From contig JAGALQ010000020.1 in the NCBI GenBank assembly GCA_017625095.1, positions 1-64,000 of the forward strand: a stretch of 64,000 bases of DNA, read 5' to 3'. Position numbers and translations under genes: made by a program. The notes under the pieces were generated by a model. That model searched no databases and was not told the DNA's origin. It saw nothing but the letters and a program-made list of their open reading frames with translations. This document shows, in pieces, positions 9,229-18,992 of this stretch (its first letter is position 1; the number at the start of each line of letters is the position of its first letter). This stretch comes from Clostridia bacterium. Its GTDB lineage: Bacteria; Bacillota; Clostridia; Oscillospirales; Acutalibacteraceae.

Positions 9229-10401
9229 ATGAATGCTATTGAAAAATACGAAATGACCTATAAAAAGCCGGCACAGCATACCGCTTTCACTCCTTACAGA
9301 GTGTGCCCTATAGGTGCACATAGCGACCATCAGCTCGGCAAAATAACCGGCATTGCAATCAACAAGGGCATCCATATTGCTTACGGACCAAAGGAAAACG
9401 GTGTTGTTGAAATACAGTCAATGCAATTTGACAAGAGAGCACAGTGGCACGTTGCTGCAACACCGGAAACTCCACAGGGCGATTGGGCAGACCATCTTCG
9501 AGGTGCAACAATCGCACTCAGCAGACGCTATATTTTAAGAAGAGGTCTTTGTGCGGTTGTCGGCGGCGAACTCCCCATAGGCGGTCTTTCGTCTTCTGCA
9601 GCGGTAATAATCACATTCTTATCAGCTCTTTGCAAAATGAATTCCATTGAGCTCGAACCATCGGAGCTTATAACAATTTCACAGGAAGCGGAGAATTCAT
9701 ACGTCGGGGTTTCTTGCGGAAAGCTCGACCAATCCTGCGAGGTTTACTGTAAAAAAGGTCACCTTCTCTATATGGATCTGCAGAACGATACGTATGAGCT
9801 TATCCCCAAGCAGCCTGATATGAAGCCGTACAGAATTGCTATATTTTTCAGCGGTATTGAGCGTACTCTTGCAGGCTCCGCATTCAATATGCGCGTTGAT
9901 GAATGCAGAAGTGCCGCATATGCTCTCAAGGCATATGCAGGTATGGAATACGGCAAGTTTGAAGAAACAAATCTTCGTGATGTGCCGTATGAGATTTATC
10001 TTGAACACAAGGACAAGCTACCCGAAAACTGGCGCAAACGCGCTGAGCATTGGTACACTGAATTTGATAGGGTGGAAAGAGGTGTCCGGGCGTGGAAAAA
10101 CGGTGATATAGAGGAGTTTGGCAGGCTTTCGTTTGAGAGCGGAAAATCTTCTATTTACAACTGGGAAACCGGCTCTCCCGAGCTTAAAAAGCTGTATGAA
10201 ATAATGACTCATACCGAAGGCATTTACGGCGGACGTTTTTCTGGTGCAGGCTTCAAAGGCTGCTGTATGGCACTTATCAATCCTGAGTTTGAAGAGTCAA
10301 TAATTAAAAATGTAACACGTGAATATCTCGAAGCTTTCCCACATCTTGAAGGCAAATTTTCCGTTCATATCTGCAAAAGTGCGAACGGTGTCAACTCCTG
10401 A
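9229..10401 (+). CDS. GHMP sugar-1-kinase, galactokinase/galacturonokinase-like
   Basis: The 390-residue protein has the three GHMP motifs: RVCPIGAHSDHQ near the N terminus (sugar-binding loop), the ATP loop PIGGLSSSAAV (about residues 115-125) and GGRFSGAGFKGCCMALI near the C terminus. Galactokinases have GRVNLIGEHTDY at the first site. The CPxGAHxDHQ form resembles plant galacturonokinase, so a uronic acid or another galactose-like sugar is possible. The start is supported by GGAG 8 bases upstream. The next gene encodes a sugar-phosphate nucleotidyltransferase, so the pair likely salvages a free sugar to its 1-phosphate and then to an activated nucleotide sugar. Substrate is inferred. Confidence 0.75.
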   Translation: MNAIEKYEMTYKKPAQHTAFTPYRVCPIGAHSDHQLGKITGIAINKGIHIAYGPKENGVVEIQSMQFDKRAQWHVAATPETPQGDWADHLRGATIALSRRYILRRGLCAVVGGELPIGGLSSSAAVIITFLSALCKMNSIELEPSELITISQEAENSYVGVSCGKLDQSCEVYCKKGHLLYMDLQNDTYELIPKQPDMKPYRIAIFFSGIERTLAGSAFNMRVDECRSAAYALKAYAGMEYGKFEETNLRDVPYEIYLEHKDKLPENWRKRAEHWYTEFDRVERGVRAWKNGDIEEFGRLSFESGKSSIYNWETGSPELKKLYEIMTHTEGIYGGRFSGAGFKGCCMALINPEFEESIIKNVTREYLEAFPHLEGKFSVHICKSANGVNS

Positions 10402-10418
10402 TTTTCTGAGGTGTATTT

Positions 10419-11153
10419 ATGAAGTGTCTTATTCTTGCGGCAGGTTATGCAACCCGTCTTTATCCTCTTACCGAAAACTTTCCGAAGCCGCTTCTCAAAG
10501 TAGGTGACAAGACTATTCTTGACTGGCTGGTTGATGATATCGACATGTCAGGTGAAGTTGATGAATATGTTGTTATTTCCAACCACAAATTCGCACAGCA
10601 TTTTGAAAAATGGGCTGCAGAAAAATCACAAAAAATCACCGTTGTTGATGACGGTACCGACACAAACGAAACCCGTCTCGGCGCGGTAAAAGATATTCAG
10701 TTTGCTATAGAAAAGCTTGGACTTGACGACGATATGCTTGTGATTGCAGGCGACAACGTGCTTGATTTCAGCCTGACAAAATTTACAGCATATGCAAAAG
10801 CAAAAGATAGTTCCTGCATTATGCGTTATTACGAGCCTGATTTCAACAAGCTTCTCAAATGCGGTGTCGTAACAGTTGACAGCGATGACAAAGTGCTTGA
10901 AATGACAGAAAAATCACCGACACCTGCAACAAACTGGTGTTGTCCTCCGTTTTATTATTACACAAAAGCCGATGCCGGACTCGTGCAAAAAGGCATTGGC
11001 AGCGGTTGCGGTACAGATGCACCCGGCAGCTATATCGCCTGGCTTTGCAAGCAGACAAACGTGCACGCAATGGAAATGCCGGGCAAACGTTATGATATAG
11101 GTAACCTTGAAAGCTACGAAAAGGTTAAAGCAGAGTATAAAGGGATTAATTGA
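10419..11153 (+). CDS. sugar-1-phosphate nucleotidyltransferase
   Basis: The 244-residue protein begins MKCLILAAGYATRLYPLT with KPLL after it, the signature of NTP-transferase fold pyrophosphorylases such as RmlA and GlmU. Acidic metal-binding positions are in the IAGDNVLDF segment. It lacks the left-handed beta-helix acyltransferase tail of GlmU. The gene follows the GHMP kinase by 17 bases with GAGGTG before the ATG, so the two act in sequence: kinase makes sugar-1-phosphate, this enzyme makes NDP-sugar. The sugar and nucleotide cannot be read from sequence. Confidence 0.8.
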   Translation: MKCLILAAGYATRLYPLTENFPKPLLKVGDKTILDWLVDDIDMSGEVDEYVVISNHKFAQHFEKWAAEKSQKITVVDDGTDTNETRLGAVKDIQFAIEKLGLDDDMLVIAGDNVLDFSLTKFTAYAKAKDSSCIMRYYEPDFNKLLKCGVVTVDSDDKVLEMTEKSPTPATNWCCPPFYYYTKADAGLVQKGIGSGCGTDAPGSYIAWLCKQTNVHAMEMPGKRYDIGNLESYEKVKAEYKGIN

Positions 11154-11165
11154 TTAGGTGTCGAA

Positions 11166-12983
11166 ATGAAAAAATATATGAATAAAGCTTTTTCTTTGTT
11201 GCTGACTTTTTTATTTTGCTCCGGCTGCTTTGTTTGCGGTTTTCCTGCGTCAGCCGCAGAAGCTGATGCTGATTGCGCGCAAAACAGTTTCGAGTTTGCT
11301 GTTAAAGCGGCAGAAATTATCAAGAACAATTCTGACGGATCAATGCTCAGAGTTATGGGAAAATTAAAGGATGGCATAGCTGATTTTGATTTTTCCGATG
11401 CGTCCGAAAGTGTTGTTTCTGCCGATGGCAGATTTGTTCTGCAGTTCGCTGAGGAGGCAGAGCTTGTCGCTTGTCTTACAAAGCTTCAGGGTGATGATAA
11501 TGTTCTTTATGCAGAGCGCGACGTACCGGTTTATACAGGTGCGCTTGAGAAATCTTCAGATCATCTTTCCTGGGGCGCAGAAGTAATTAAGGCTGATGCA
11601 TATGCTCAATCCATTACACCGTCACCGGGTGAATCCGTAACCGTAGCTATAGTTGACAGCGGTGCTGAAGATATTGATTTTCTTAAAGATAAGCTGATTG
11701 ACGGCTATGACTTCTTTGAAAATGACAGTGATGCATTTGAGGATGTAAGCGATGACAGCCACGGTACGTTTCTTGCAAGCATTATAGCCGACTGTACCGG
11801 ATCGCTTCCGATTAAGATTATGCCCGTAAGAGTGCTTGACTCCAAAAATGCTTCGCTTATAAATTTTATAAACGGTGTATATTATGCGGTTGACAACGGT
11901 GCGGACGTTATTAACATAAGTTTGTGTATTGCTATGAGCAACTGCAGGTCGATTGAAGATGCCATCTCATATGCCGAAGCAAACAATGTAACGGTTGTGG
12001 TGTGTGCAGGCAACTCAAATAGCGATGTAAAAAAATTCTGTCCTTCCCACTGCGCAACAGCAATTACGGTAAGCTCTGTGGATTCAGAACGTAACTTTTC
12101 GCACAGATTTTCAAATTTCGGCAGTGAGGTCGACCTTGCAGCACCCGGAGAAAATATAGGTGGATACAACGCTGCAGGCGAAATAACAACCTCGAACGGT
12201 ACGTCATTGTCTACAGCTTTCGTTTCTGCAGCAGCAGCTATGTTCCGCCTTGACAATCCCGGCTGTAACACAGAGCAGGTGCGCAATGCACTTGTTTTAT
12301 CTGCAGAGGATATGGGTGATCCGGGCAGAGATGATTATTACGGCTTCGGTATTCCGAAGCTCAGCAAACTTGCGCTATCAGATAAAAAATACGTTGAATC
12401 TGTTTCTTTCGCTCAGAACAGCTATTCGCTAAGATTATACGAAGAGCTTGAAATAAACCCCGTATTTTATCCTGCCGATGCAACGGATAAATCTTTCACT
12501 GTGTCTTCCGACAGCCCATGCATTTCTGTAAACGGTAACGTTATAACCGCTGTTTCGGACGGTGAAGCAGTTATCAGAGTCACAAGCAACGACGGACTTT
12601 ATACGGCAGAGGTTGCGGTAACAACAAAAATGCCCGAAATTAAAATAGAAAACAATCCGGGTAATAAAACGATTAATTACGGTGAAACGCTCCGCCTTAC
12701 TGCAGAGGTAGAAAACGGGGCTGACAACACAGCTGTATTGTGGTATGTGGATGGCGTTGAAAGCGGAGAAGGCACAATCTTCGAGATTTCACCGAAAAAT
12801 GACAGCGCGGAAGTCACCGTTAAAATTGTAAAATCAGACGGGACACCGCTCCTGGATAAAAACGGAAATGAAATATCCGATTCGCAGACAGTTACGGTTA
12901 AATCGGGTTTCTTTATGAAATTGATTTCATTTTTTAAAAATCTATTCAGAATCAGCAGATTGGTTTTACAATCTGTAATGTAA
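11166..12983 (+). CDS. secreted subtilisin-like serine protease with Ig-like domain
   Basis: The 605-residue protein has a signal peptide (MKKYMNKAFSLLLTFLFC..., cleavage near PASAA). A pro-region is followed by a subtilase domain with Asp in VAIVDSGAED, His in DDSHGTFLAS, the oxyanion Asn in VVCAGNSNSD and Ser in NGTSLSTAF. After it comes a Big_2-type Ig-like domain (residues about 410-490, SVSFAQNSYSLRLYE) and a second beta domain. The C terminus ends with FFMKLISFFKNLFRISRLV, an amphipathic helix similar to that of the vWA protein. It acts outside the cell, perhaps wall-bound. It follows the nucleotidyltransferase by 12 bases, probably the same transcript, although no functional link is obvious. 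Confidence 0.85.
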   Translation: MKKYMNKAFSLLLTFLFCSGCFVCGFPASAAEADADCAQNSFEFAVKAAEIIKNNSDGSMLRVMGKLKDGIADFDFSDASESVVSADGRFVLQFAEEAELVACLTKLQGDDNVLYAERDVPVYTGALEKSSDHLSWGAEVIKADAYAQSITPSPGESVTVAIVDSGAEDIDFLKDKLIDGYDFFENDSDAFEDVSDDSHGTFLASIIADCTGSLPIKIMPVRVLDSKNASLINFINGVYYAVDNGADVINISLCIAMSNCRSIEDAISYAEANNVTVVVCAGNSNSDVKKFCPSHCATAITVSSVDSERNFSHRFSNFGSEVDLAAPGENIGGYNAAGEITTSNGTSLSTAFVSAAAAMFRLDNPGCNTEQVRNALVLSAEDMGDPGRDDYYGFGIPKLSKLALSDKKYVESVSFAQNSYSLRLYEELEINPVFYPADATDKSFTVSSDSPCISVNGNVITAVSDGEAVIRVTSNDGLYTAEVAVTTKMPEIKIENNPGNKTINYGETLRLTAEVENGADNTAVLWYVDGVESGEGTIFEISPKNDSAEVTVKIVKSDGTPLLDKNGNEISDSQTVTVKSGFFMKLISFFKNLFRISRLVLQSVM

Positions 12984-13004
12984 TAAAAAATTAATGAACA
13001 GGTC

Positions 13005-13663
13005 CGTTAAAAACGGACAATGAAAAAAGAGACCTCCTATGGCAGAATGAAAGAACTACCATAGGAGGTTTTGTTATGCCCAGAGAATATCGACATATAA
13101 AACAATACGAAAAAGAAATAATGCAACTAAAAAAAGAAGGATTAACACACCGAGAAACAGGAAAAAATTAGGATTTGAAAAAGATAAAATCAAGAAAATT
13201 ATCGAAAGATATAATGCTAAAGCAAAGAAACTGTCGGCAGGAATAGAAATAAAGCCTAAAGGCAGACCGAGAAAAGTAAGTATTCAATAAGTGAGATGTG
13301 CCGATTCTTCAATGTATCAAGAAGCGGTTACTATGACTATGTCAAAAAATGGATATACCTGCAAAGGACTTACCGTTAGCAGAAAAGATAAGAAAATGTC
13401 AGAATAAATGCGGCAAAACATATGGATATCGTCGAGTACATATATGAACGGAATACACCATAATCCAAAGACAATATTGAGAGTTATGCAGAAATACAAC
13501 CTATTGTCGGTGATCAGAAGAAAGAAATACCGTAATTACGGTGATTATCTTCACCGCTATCCGAATCTTTTGAACAGAGATTTCACCAAATCAAAAGTGG
13601 GTAACGGATATATCATACATCAAGACGCAACAAGGAACGCTTTACCTTTCTGTAAACAAAACT
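13005..13663 (+). pseudogene. decayed IS3-family element (orfA and 5' part of orfB)
   Basis: An orfA start at 13076 (MPREYRHIKQYEKEI, then LTHRE) is broken by a stop and frameshift at about 13169. Its tail (ERYNAKAKKLSAG, KGRPRKVS) continues in another frame. OrfB follows in pieces: SRSGYYDYVK, the HTH_21-type segment GKTYGYRRVH, then NPKTILRVMQKYNLLSVIRRKK. The DDE catalytic core is missing. The upstream AACAGGTCCGTTAAAAACGG may be an element end. It is inactive. A second IS-like end (GTGCTGTCCGCACAATTTGG) is seen near 13730, so more than one insertion may have occurred. Confidence 0.75.
13032..13069 (+). promoter_or_regulatory. hairpin hiding the transposase ribosome binding site
   Basis: ACCTCCTATGG and CCATAGGAGGT form a perfect 11-bp stem whose 3' arm contains the AGGAGG of orfA (ATG at 13076). 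Such a fold blocks translation when the element is read through from outside promoters, a known self-limiting device of insertion sequences. Confidence 0.6.
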
Positions 13664-13689
13664 GACTCCGCTTGAAAAACGAAGTCAGT
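13661..13689 (-). terminator. terminator downstream of the AGCS symporter
   Basis: On the minus strand ACTGACTTCG and CGGAGTCAGT pair around a T-rich loop and are followed by TTTTGTTT. It lies 90 bases after the symporter stop, beyond an IS-like end. Confidence 0.55.
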
Positions 13690-13778
13690 ATGTCGCTTAA
13701 TTAAATATTTCCGCCATAGGGCCTTTTTTGTGCTGTCCGCACAATTTGGGGCAGTACAGCTTACCATACAACTTTTAC

Positions 13779-15317
13779 TTATTCGTCTGCGAGATTTGCT
13801 TGAGCTTCATCCTGAATTTCGGAATCATAAGAAAGAACAGGCTTTTCGTTTTTATTCTTAACTTTTCGGTCAATATAGTTTTTGGTAATTTTCATAACGA
13901 GCGGGAACAGCACGACAACACCGATAAGGTTTGGAATCATCATAAGTCCGTTGAACGTGTCGGAAATATCCCAGGCAAGTGACGACGTCATTATTGCACC
14001 GAAAATAACGGTAATAACGTGAATAATCTTGAAAACAACTGTTGTCTTTGTTCCGAAAAGGTATTCCCATGCCTTTGAGCCGTAGTGCGACCAACCGAGA
14101 ACGGTTGTGAAAGCAAAGAGGAACATTGCAACCGCAATAAATTTTTCGCCGATATTTCCCCAATGAAAAACGGAATTGAAAGCACCCGCAACAAGTGTTG
14201 CATCGGTAAGACCGTCTGCAATTGCACCCGTTTTAGCGTCAAATACACCTGATGTAAGAACAACAAGAGCAGTCATTGTGCAGACAACCATTGTATCGGC
14301 GAACACCTCAAAAATGCCCCACATACCCTGCTTTACAGGTTCTTTTACATTGGAGTTTGAGTGGACCATAACAGATGAACCGAGACCTGCTTCGTTTGAG
14401 AAAACGCCTCTCTTGAAGCCCTGGGTAACCGCAGCGCTGATTGCCGCGCCGAGTGTACCGCCTACAAAAGCTTCGGGCTTGAATGCGTTAACAAAAATTG
14501 TTTTGAAAGCAGGGATAATCCGGTCGTAATTAATTCCGATAATTACAAGGCTGCCGGCAATAAAGAGAATAATCATAAAGGGAACAATTTTCTCTGCAAC
14601 GCCGGCAATTCTTTTGAGTCCGCCCAGAGTAATAAGAGCAACAAGCACCATTATAATCACACCGAGAATAACGTTATAAAGAGAAACGCCGCCCATAACC
14701 TGAATTGATGATATTGCTTCAACGTCAAAAGCAGCCGCAACATTGGCAACAATTTTGTTGACCTGACCCATACTTCCGATTCCGAAAGATGCAAGCATTG
14801 TGAAAATACAGAAAAGAACGGCAAGGATTTTACCGATTGTTTTGCAGCCCTTTTTGCTGCCGAGACCGTCACGCAGATAATACATCGCACCGCCTGACCA
14901 TTCGCCTTTAATGTTACGGCGGCGATAGTAAATGCCGAGAACATTTTCGGAATAGTTTGTCATCATACCAAAAAATGCGGCAACCCACATCCAGAAAACA
15001 GCGCCTGCACCGCCGATACAGATTGCTGCGGCAACACCTGCGATGTTACCTGTACCGACTGTTGCGGCAAGAGCTGTGCAAAGAGCCTGAAACGGCGAAA
15101 TAGAGCCTTTTTCTTTTGAGTGACCGATAACACTTTTAGAGAAAAGGCTGCCGATTGTGTTTTTCCACCACAGACCGAGATGTGTTATCTGAAACACCTT
15201 TGTACACACGGTCATAAGAATGCCCGTTCCGATAAGCAGAAACAGACCGAAGCTGCCCCAGACAACACCGTTGACAGAGCCGTTAATCTCTGCTACTTTT
15301 TCAAAAAAACTTTCCAT
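13779..15317 (-). CDS. alanine/glycine:cation symporter (AGCS family)
   Basis: The 512-residue membrane protein has about ten hydrophobic helices and AGCS signatures: QALCTALAATVGTGNIAGVA near residue 75, GGAGAVFWMWVAAFFGM, and EAGLGSSVMVHSN in the middle. AGCS carriers import alanine or glycine with Na+ or H+. It sits alone behind a tandem glycine riboswitch (15415-15570) and a terminator (15342-15372), which marks glycine as the likely regulatory ligand and probably a substrate. GGAGG precedes the ATG at 15317. Confidence 0.92.
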   Translation of the reverse strand: MESFFEKVAEINGSVNGVVWGSFGLFLLIGTGILMTVCTKVFQITHLGLWWKNTIGSLFSKSVIGHSKEKGSISPFQALCTALAATVGTGNIAGVAAAICIGGAGAVFWMWVAAFFGMMTNYSENVLGIYYRRRNIKGEWSGGAMYYLRDGLGSKKGCKTIGKILAVLFCIFTMLASFGIGSMGQVNKIVANVAAAFDVEAISSIQVMGGVSLYNVILGVIIMVLVALITLGGLKRIAGVAEKIVPFMIILFIAGSLVIIGINYDRIIPAFKTIFVNAFKPEAFVGGTLGAAISAAVTQGFKRGVFSNEAGLGSSVMVHSNSNVKEPVKQGMWGIFEVFADTMVVCTMTALVVLTSGVFDAKTGAIADGLTDATLVAGAFNSVFHWGNIGEKFIAVAMFLFAFTTVLGWSHYGSKAWEYLFGTKTTVVFKIIHVITVIFGAIMTSSLAWDISDTFNGLMMIPNLIGVVVLFPLVMKITKNYIDRKVKNKNEKPVLSYDSEIQDEAQANLADE

Positions 15318-15341
15318 TTTAATTCCTCCGGATTAAATAAT

Positions 15342-15372
15342 AAAAAAAGTCGGATTACAAGACGTAATCCGA
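15342..15372 (-). terminator. riboswitch expression platform (intrinsic terminator)
   Basis: GTCGGATTAC and GTAATCCGAC form a 10-bp stem followed by seven T on the minus strand, between the glycine aptamers and the symporter start. In most glycine riboswitches of this layout, glycine binding prevents termination, so expression likely rises with glycine. Confidence 0.85.
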
Positions 15373-15414
15373 CAAAAGTACAATTTTTCCACCGATAAAA
15401 CGGGTAATAAAACT

Positions 15415-15570
15415 TTGTCCTTTTGCCTGAGAGATTAGCAAAAACGCCTTGCCCCTTCGGCACTCAATTCAATGAGATTCTCCAAAGTTATGTCCGTTTG
15501 CAGTCCTTTTCCCTTGCGGGAAGCCTGAGAGCGTTACTCCTTCGGCAGCGTTAAGCTTCTTCTGCAAACA
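15415..15570 (-). ncRNA. tandem glycine riboswitch (gcvT motif)
   Basis: Read on the minus strand, two aptamers follow one another. Each has the conserved GCCGAAGG, TCTCAGGC and AAAGGAC elements: the first at about 15495-15570, the second at about 15415-15490, joined by a short linker. The double arrangement is typical of cooperative glycine sensing. The target is the AGCS symporter, so this looks like uptake or disposal of excess glycine. Confidence 0.93.
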
Positions 15571-15597
15571 TCAACCATAGTATTCTGATTTTTCCGA

Positions 15598-15626
15598 ATT
15601 ATATCACAATGAAAAATAAAATGCAA
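15598..15626 (-). promoter_or_regulatory. sigma-A promoter of the glycine riboswitch/AGCS unit
   Basis: Minus-strand TTGCAT, 17-base spacer and TATAAT lie about 30 bases before the first glycine aptamer. Confidence 0.75.
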
Positions 15627-15739
15627 CTGTTTTTTGAATTATTTCATTTTCGATGTGCAAAGCGTTGATTTGAAGCCCTTTTGCTGACAAAATTCCTTGG
15701 TTTCGGGTACATTACACATATCGCAAAACTTTCAAATTT

Positions 15740-15918
15740 ATCAAAAATTGTCATTAATAAACCACGAATGAGTTGCAACAATAATAAGGCAAACGCAAAA
15801 AGTTTTTTTGCAAAGGAGTGTATACGAAATGGCAAAGAGCAACTCTAAGGGTATGGTTCCCGAGGCACGCGAGGCACTTGACAGATTCAAGATGGAAGCT
15901 GCAAGCGAAGTCGGCGTT
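15740..15918 (+). repeat. duplicated block around the spore protein gene, copy A
   Basis: This block matches 24776-24961 almost base for base, from AAAACTTTCAAA through the AT-rich leader, the AAGGAG site and the first 30 codons of the spore protein. The match stops abruptly after GTCGGCGT. Confidence 0.85.
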
Positions 15919-15933
15919 CAATCCCTTATTTAA
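15829..15933 (+). pseudogene. truncated alpha/beta-type small acid-soluble spore protein
   Basis: The ORF encodes 34 residues. The first 30 are identical to the intact spore protein at 24872-25069 except Gly8 for Ser8. It then runs into QSLI and a stop, losing the second half with the conserved DNA-binding region. The upstream block including AAGGAG is intact, so the stub could still be made. It is best read as a partial duplicate of the 24.8 kb gene, perhaps by recombination. Confidence 0.8.
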
Positions 15934-15989
15934 AGAAAACACAAAACATATAGCGAACTCTATAAAAATACAATCAATATAATGTGCCG

Positions 15990-16022
15990 AAAGCCGTCTT
16001 TGATTCACAAGGGCGGCTTTTT
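15990..16022 (+). terminator. terminator after the truncated spore protein
   Basis: AAAGCCGTCTT and AAGGGCGGCTTT pair (with G-U and a bulge) and are followed by TTTTTGCTTT, 57 bases after the stub's stop codon. Confidence 0.6.
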
Positions 16023-16039
16023 GCTTTGAATGATGTGTG

Positions 16040-16068
16040 TTGACACAAACATTTGATTATTGTAAAAT
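16040..16068 (+). promoter_or_regulatory. sigma-A promoter of gldA
   Basis: TTGACA, 17-base spacer and TAAAAT lie 29 bases before the gldA start codon. Confidence 0.75.
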
Positions 16069-16096
16069 CAAATAAAAACACAAAGGAGAAAATGAA

Positions 16097-17194
16097 ATGG
16101 CAAAAATTCTTATCAGCCCCGGCAAATATGTTCAGGGCGCAGGCGAAATAAAAAAGCTTTATGACTATGCAAAGGGCTACGGCAAAAAGGCTCTTGTTCT
16201 AATCACCGCATCGGGTTACAAGAGAATCGGTGCAGCCGTTGAAAGCGGCTTTGCAGGTCAGGATTTTGAGCTTGTTTTTGATTATTTCAACGGTGAATGC
16301 TCGAAGAATGAAATCAACAGACTTATCAAGATTATGGAAGAAAAGGGCTGCGACCTTGTTATAGGCATTGGTGGCGGTAAGATTCTTGACACCTCAAAGG
16401 CAGTTGCTTATTACTGCAAAACTCCCGTTCTTATCTGCCCCACAATTGCTTCAACCGATGCTCCCTGCAGTGCTCTTTCAGTTATTTATACCGATGACGG
16501 TGTTTTTGAAGAATATCTTTTCCTTCCCGCTAACCCCAATATGGTTCTTATGGATACTGATATCATTGCTGCTTCACCCACAAGACTTACAGTTTCCGGT
16601 ATGGGTGACGCACTTGCAACTTATTTTGAAGCAAGAGCAGTTATGGCAAAGGATGCAGGCACTTGTGCAGGCGGTAAGGTTACCTGCACAGCAATGGCAC
16701 TTGCAAAGCTCTGCTTTGACACACTTATGGATGAAGGCGTAAAGGCAAAGATTGCTCTCGAAGCAGGCGCTTGCACAGAGGCTGTTGAAAAGGTTATTGA
16801 AGCTAATACACTTCTGAGCGGAATCGGCTTTGAAAGCGGCGGTCTTGCAGGTGCACACGCAATCCACAACGGTCTTACCGTTCTTCCCGAATGCCATCAT
16901 ATGTATCACGGCGAAAAAGTTGCTTTCGGTACACTCACACAACTTGTTCTTGAAAACGTTGACGGTGACGAACTTGAAAGAATCATCAGTTTCTGCATAG
17001 AACTCGGTCTTCCCGTAACATTCAAGGAACTCGGTATTAACGAAGTGACAGACAAAAAACTTATGGCTGTTGCAACTGCGGCTTGCGCAGAGGGTGACAC
17101 TCTCCACAATATGCCCTTCGAAGTAACTCCCGAAAAGGTTTGCGCAGCACTTAAAGCGGCAGACGCTTACGGCAGATATTTTCTCGGCGAATAA
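16097..17194 (+). CDS. gldA: glycerol dehydrogenase, iron/zinc-containing family
   Basis: The 365-residue protein has the NAD-binding GIGGGKILDTSKAVAYY (about residues 92-108) and TIASTDAPCSALSVIY. The metal ligands appear as Asp in SGMGDALATY and His in GAHAIHNGL and HHMYHGEKV. This matches GldA, which interconverts glycerol and dihydroxyacetone with NAD+. The ATG at 16097 is 8 bases after AAGGAG. An ATG 5 bases earlier is too close. The gene is monocistronic between its own promoter and the 17207-17234 hairpin. Confidence 0.93.
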   Translation: MAKILISPGKYVQGAGEIKKLYDYAKGYGKKALVLITASGYKRIGAAVESGFAGQDFELVFDYFNGECSKNEINRLIKIMEEKGCDLVIGIGGGKILDTSKAVAYYCKTPVLICPTIASTDAPCSALSVIYTDDGVFEEYLFLPANPNMVLMDTDIIAASPTRLTVSGMGDALATYFEARAVMAKDAGTCAGGKVTCTAMALAKLCFDTLMDEGVKAKIALEAGACTEAVEKVIEANTLLSGIGFESGGLAGAHAIHNGLTVLPECHHMYHGEKVAFGTLTQLVLENVDGDELERIISFCIELGLPVTFKELGINEVTDKKLMAVATAACAEGDTLHNMPFEVTPEKVCAALKAADAYGRYFLGE

Positions 17195-17206
17195 ATAAAA
17201 CCATAT

Positions 17207-17234
17207 GGGCTGTCTTTGCTTTGAAAGACAGCCC
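17207..17234 (+). terminator. gldA terminator
   Basis: A 10-bp stem GGGCTGTCTT / AAGACAGCCC begins 12 bases after the gldA stop. The following T tract is weak. Confidence 0.6.
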
Positions 17235-17256
17235 TGAATTGTTTGTAACAAAGTAA

Positions 17257-17292
17257 AAGACACGAGAAACAAAATGTAATTTCTCGTGTCTT
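17257..17292. terminator. bidirectional terminator between gldA and the ATP synthase operon
   Basis: AAGACACGAGAAA and TTTCTCGTGTCTT pair perfectly (13 bp) with T-rich sequence on both sides. It lies 10 bases after the atpC stop on the minus strand and also backs up gldA. Confidence 0.8.
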
Positions 17293-17301
17293 TATATTTG
17301 A

Positions 17302-18992
<1,691 letters not shown>

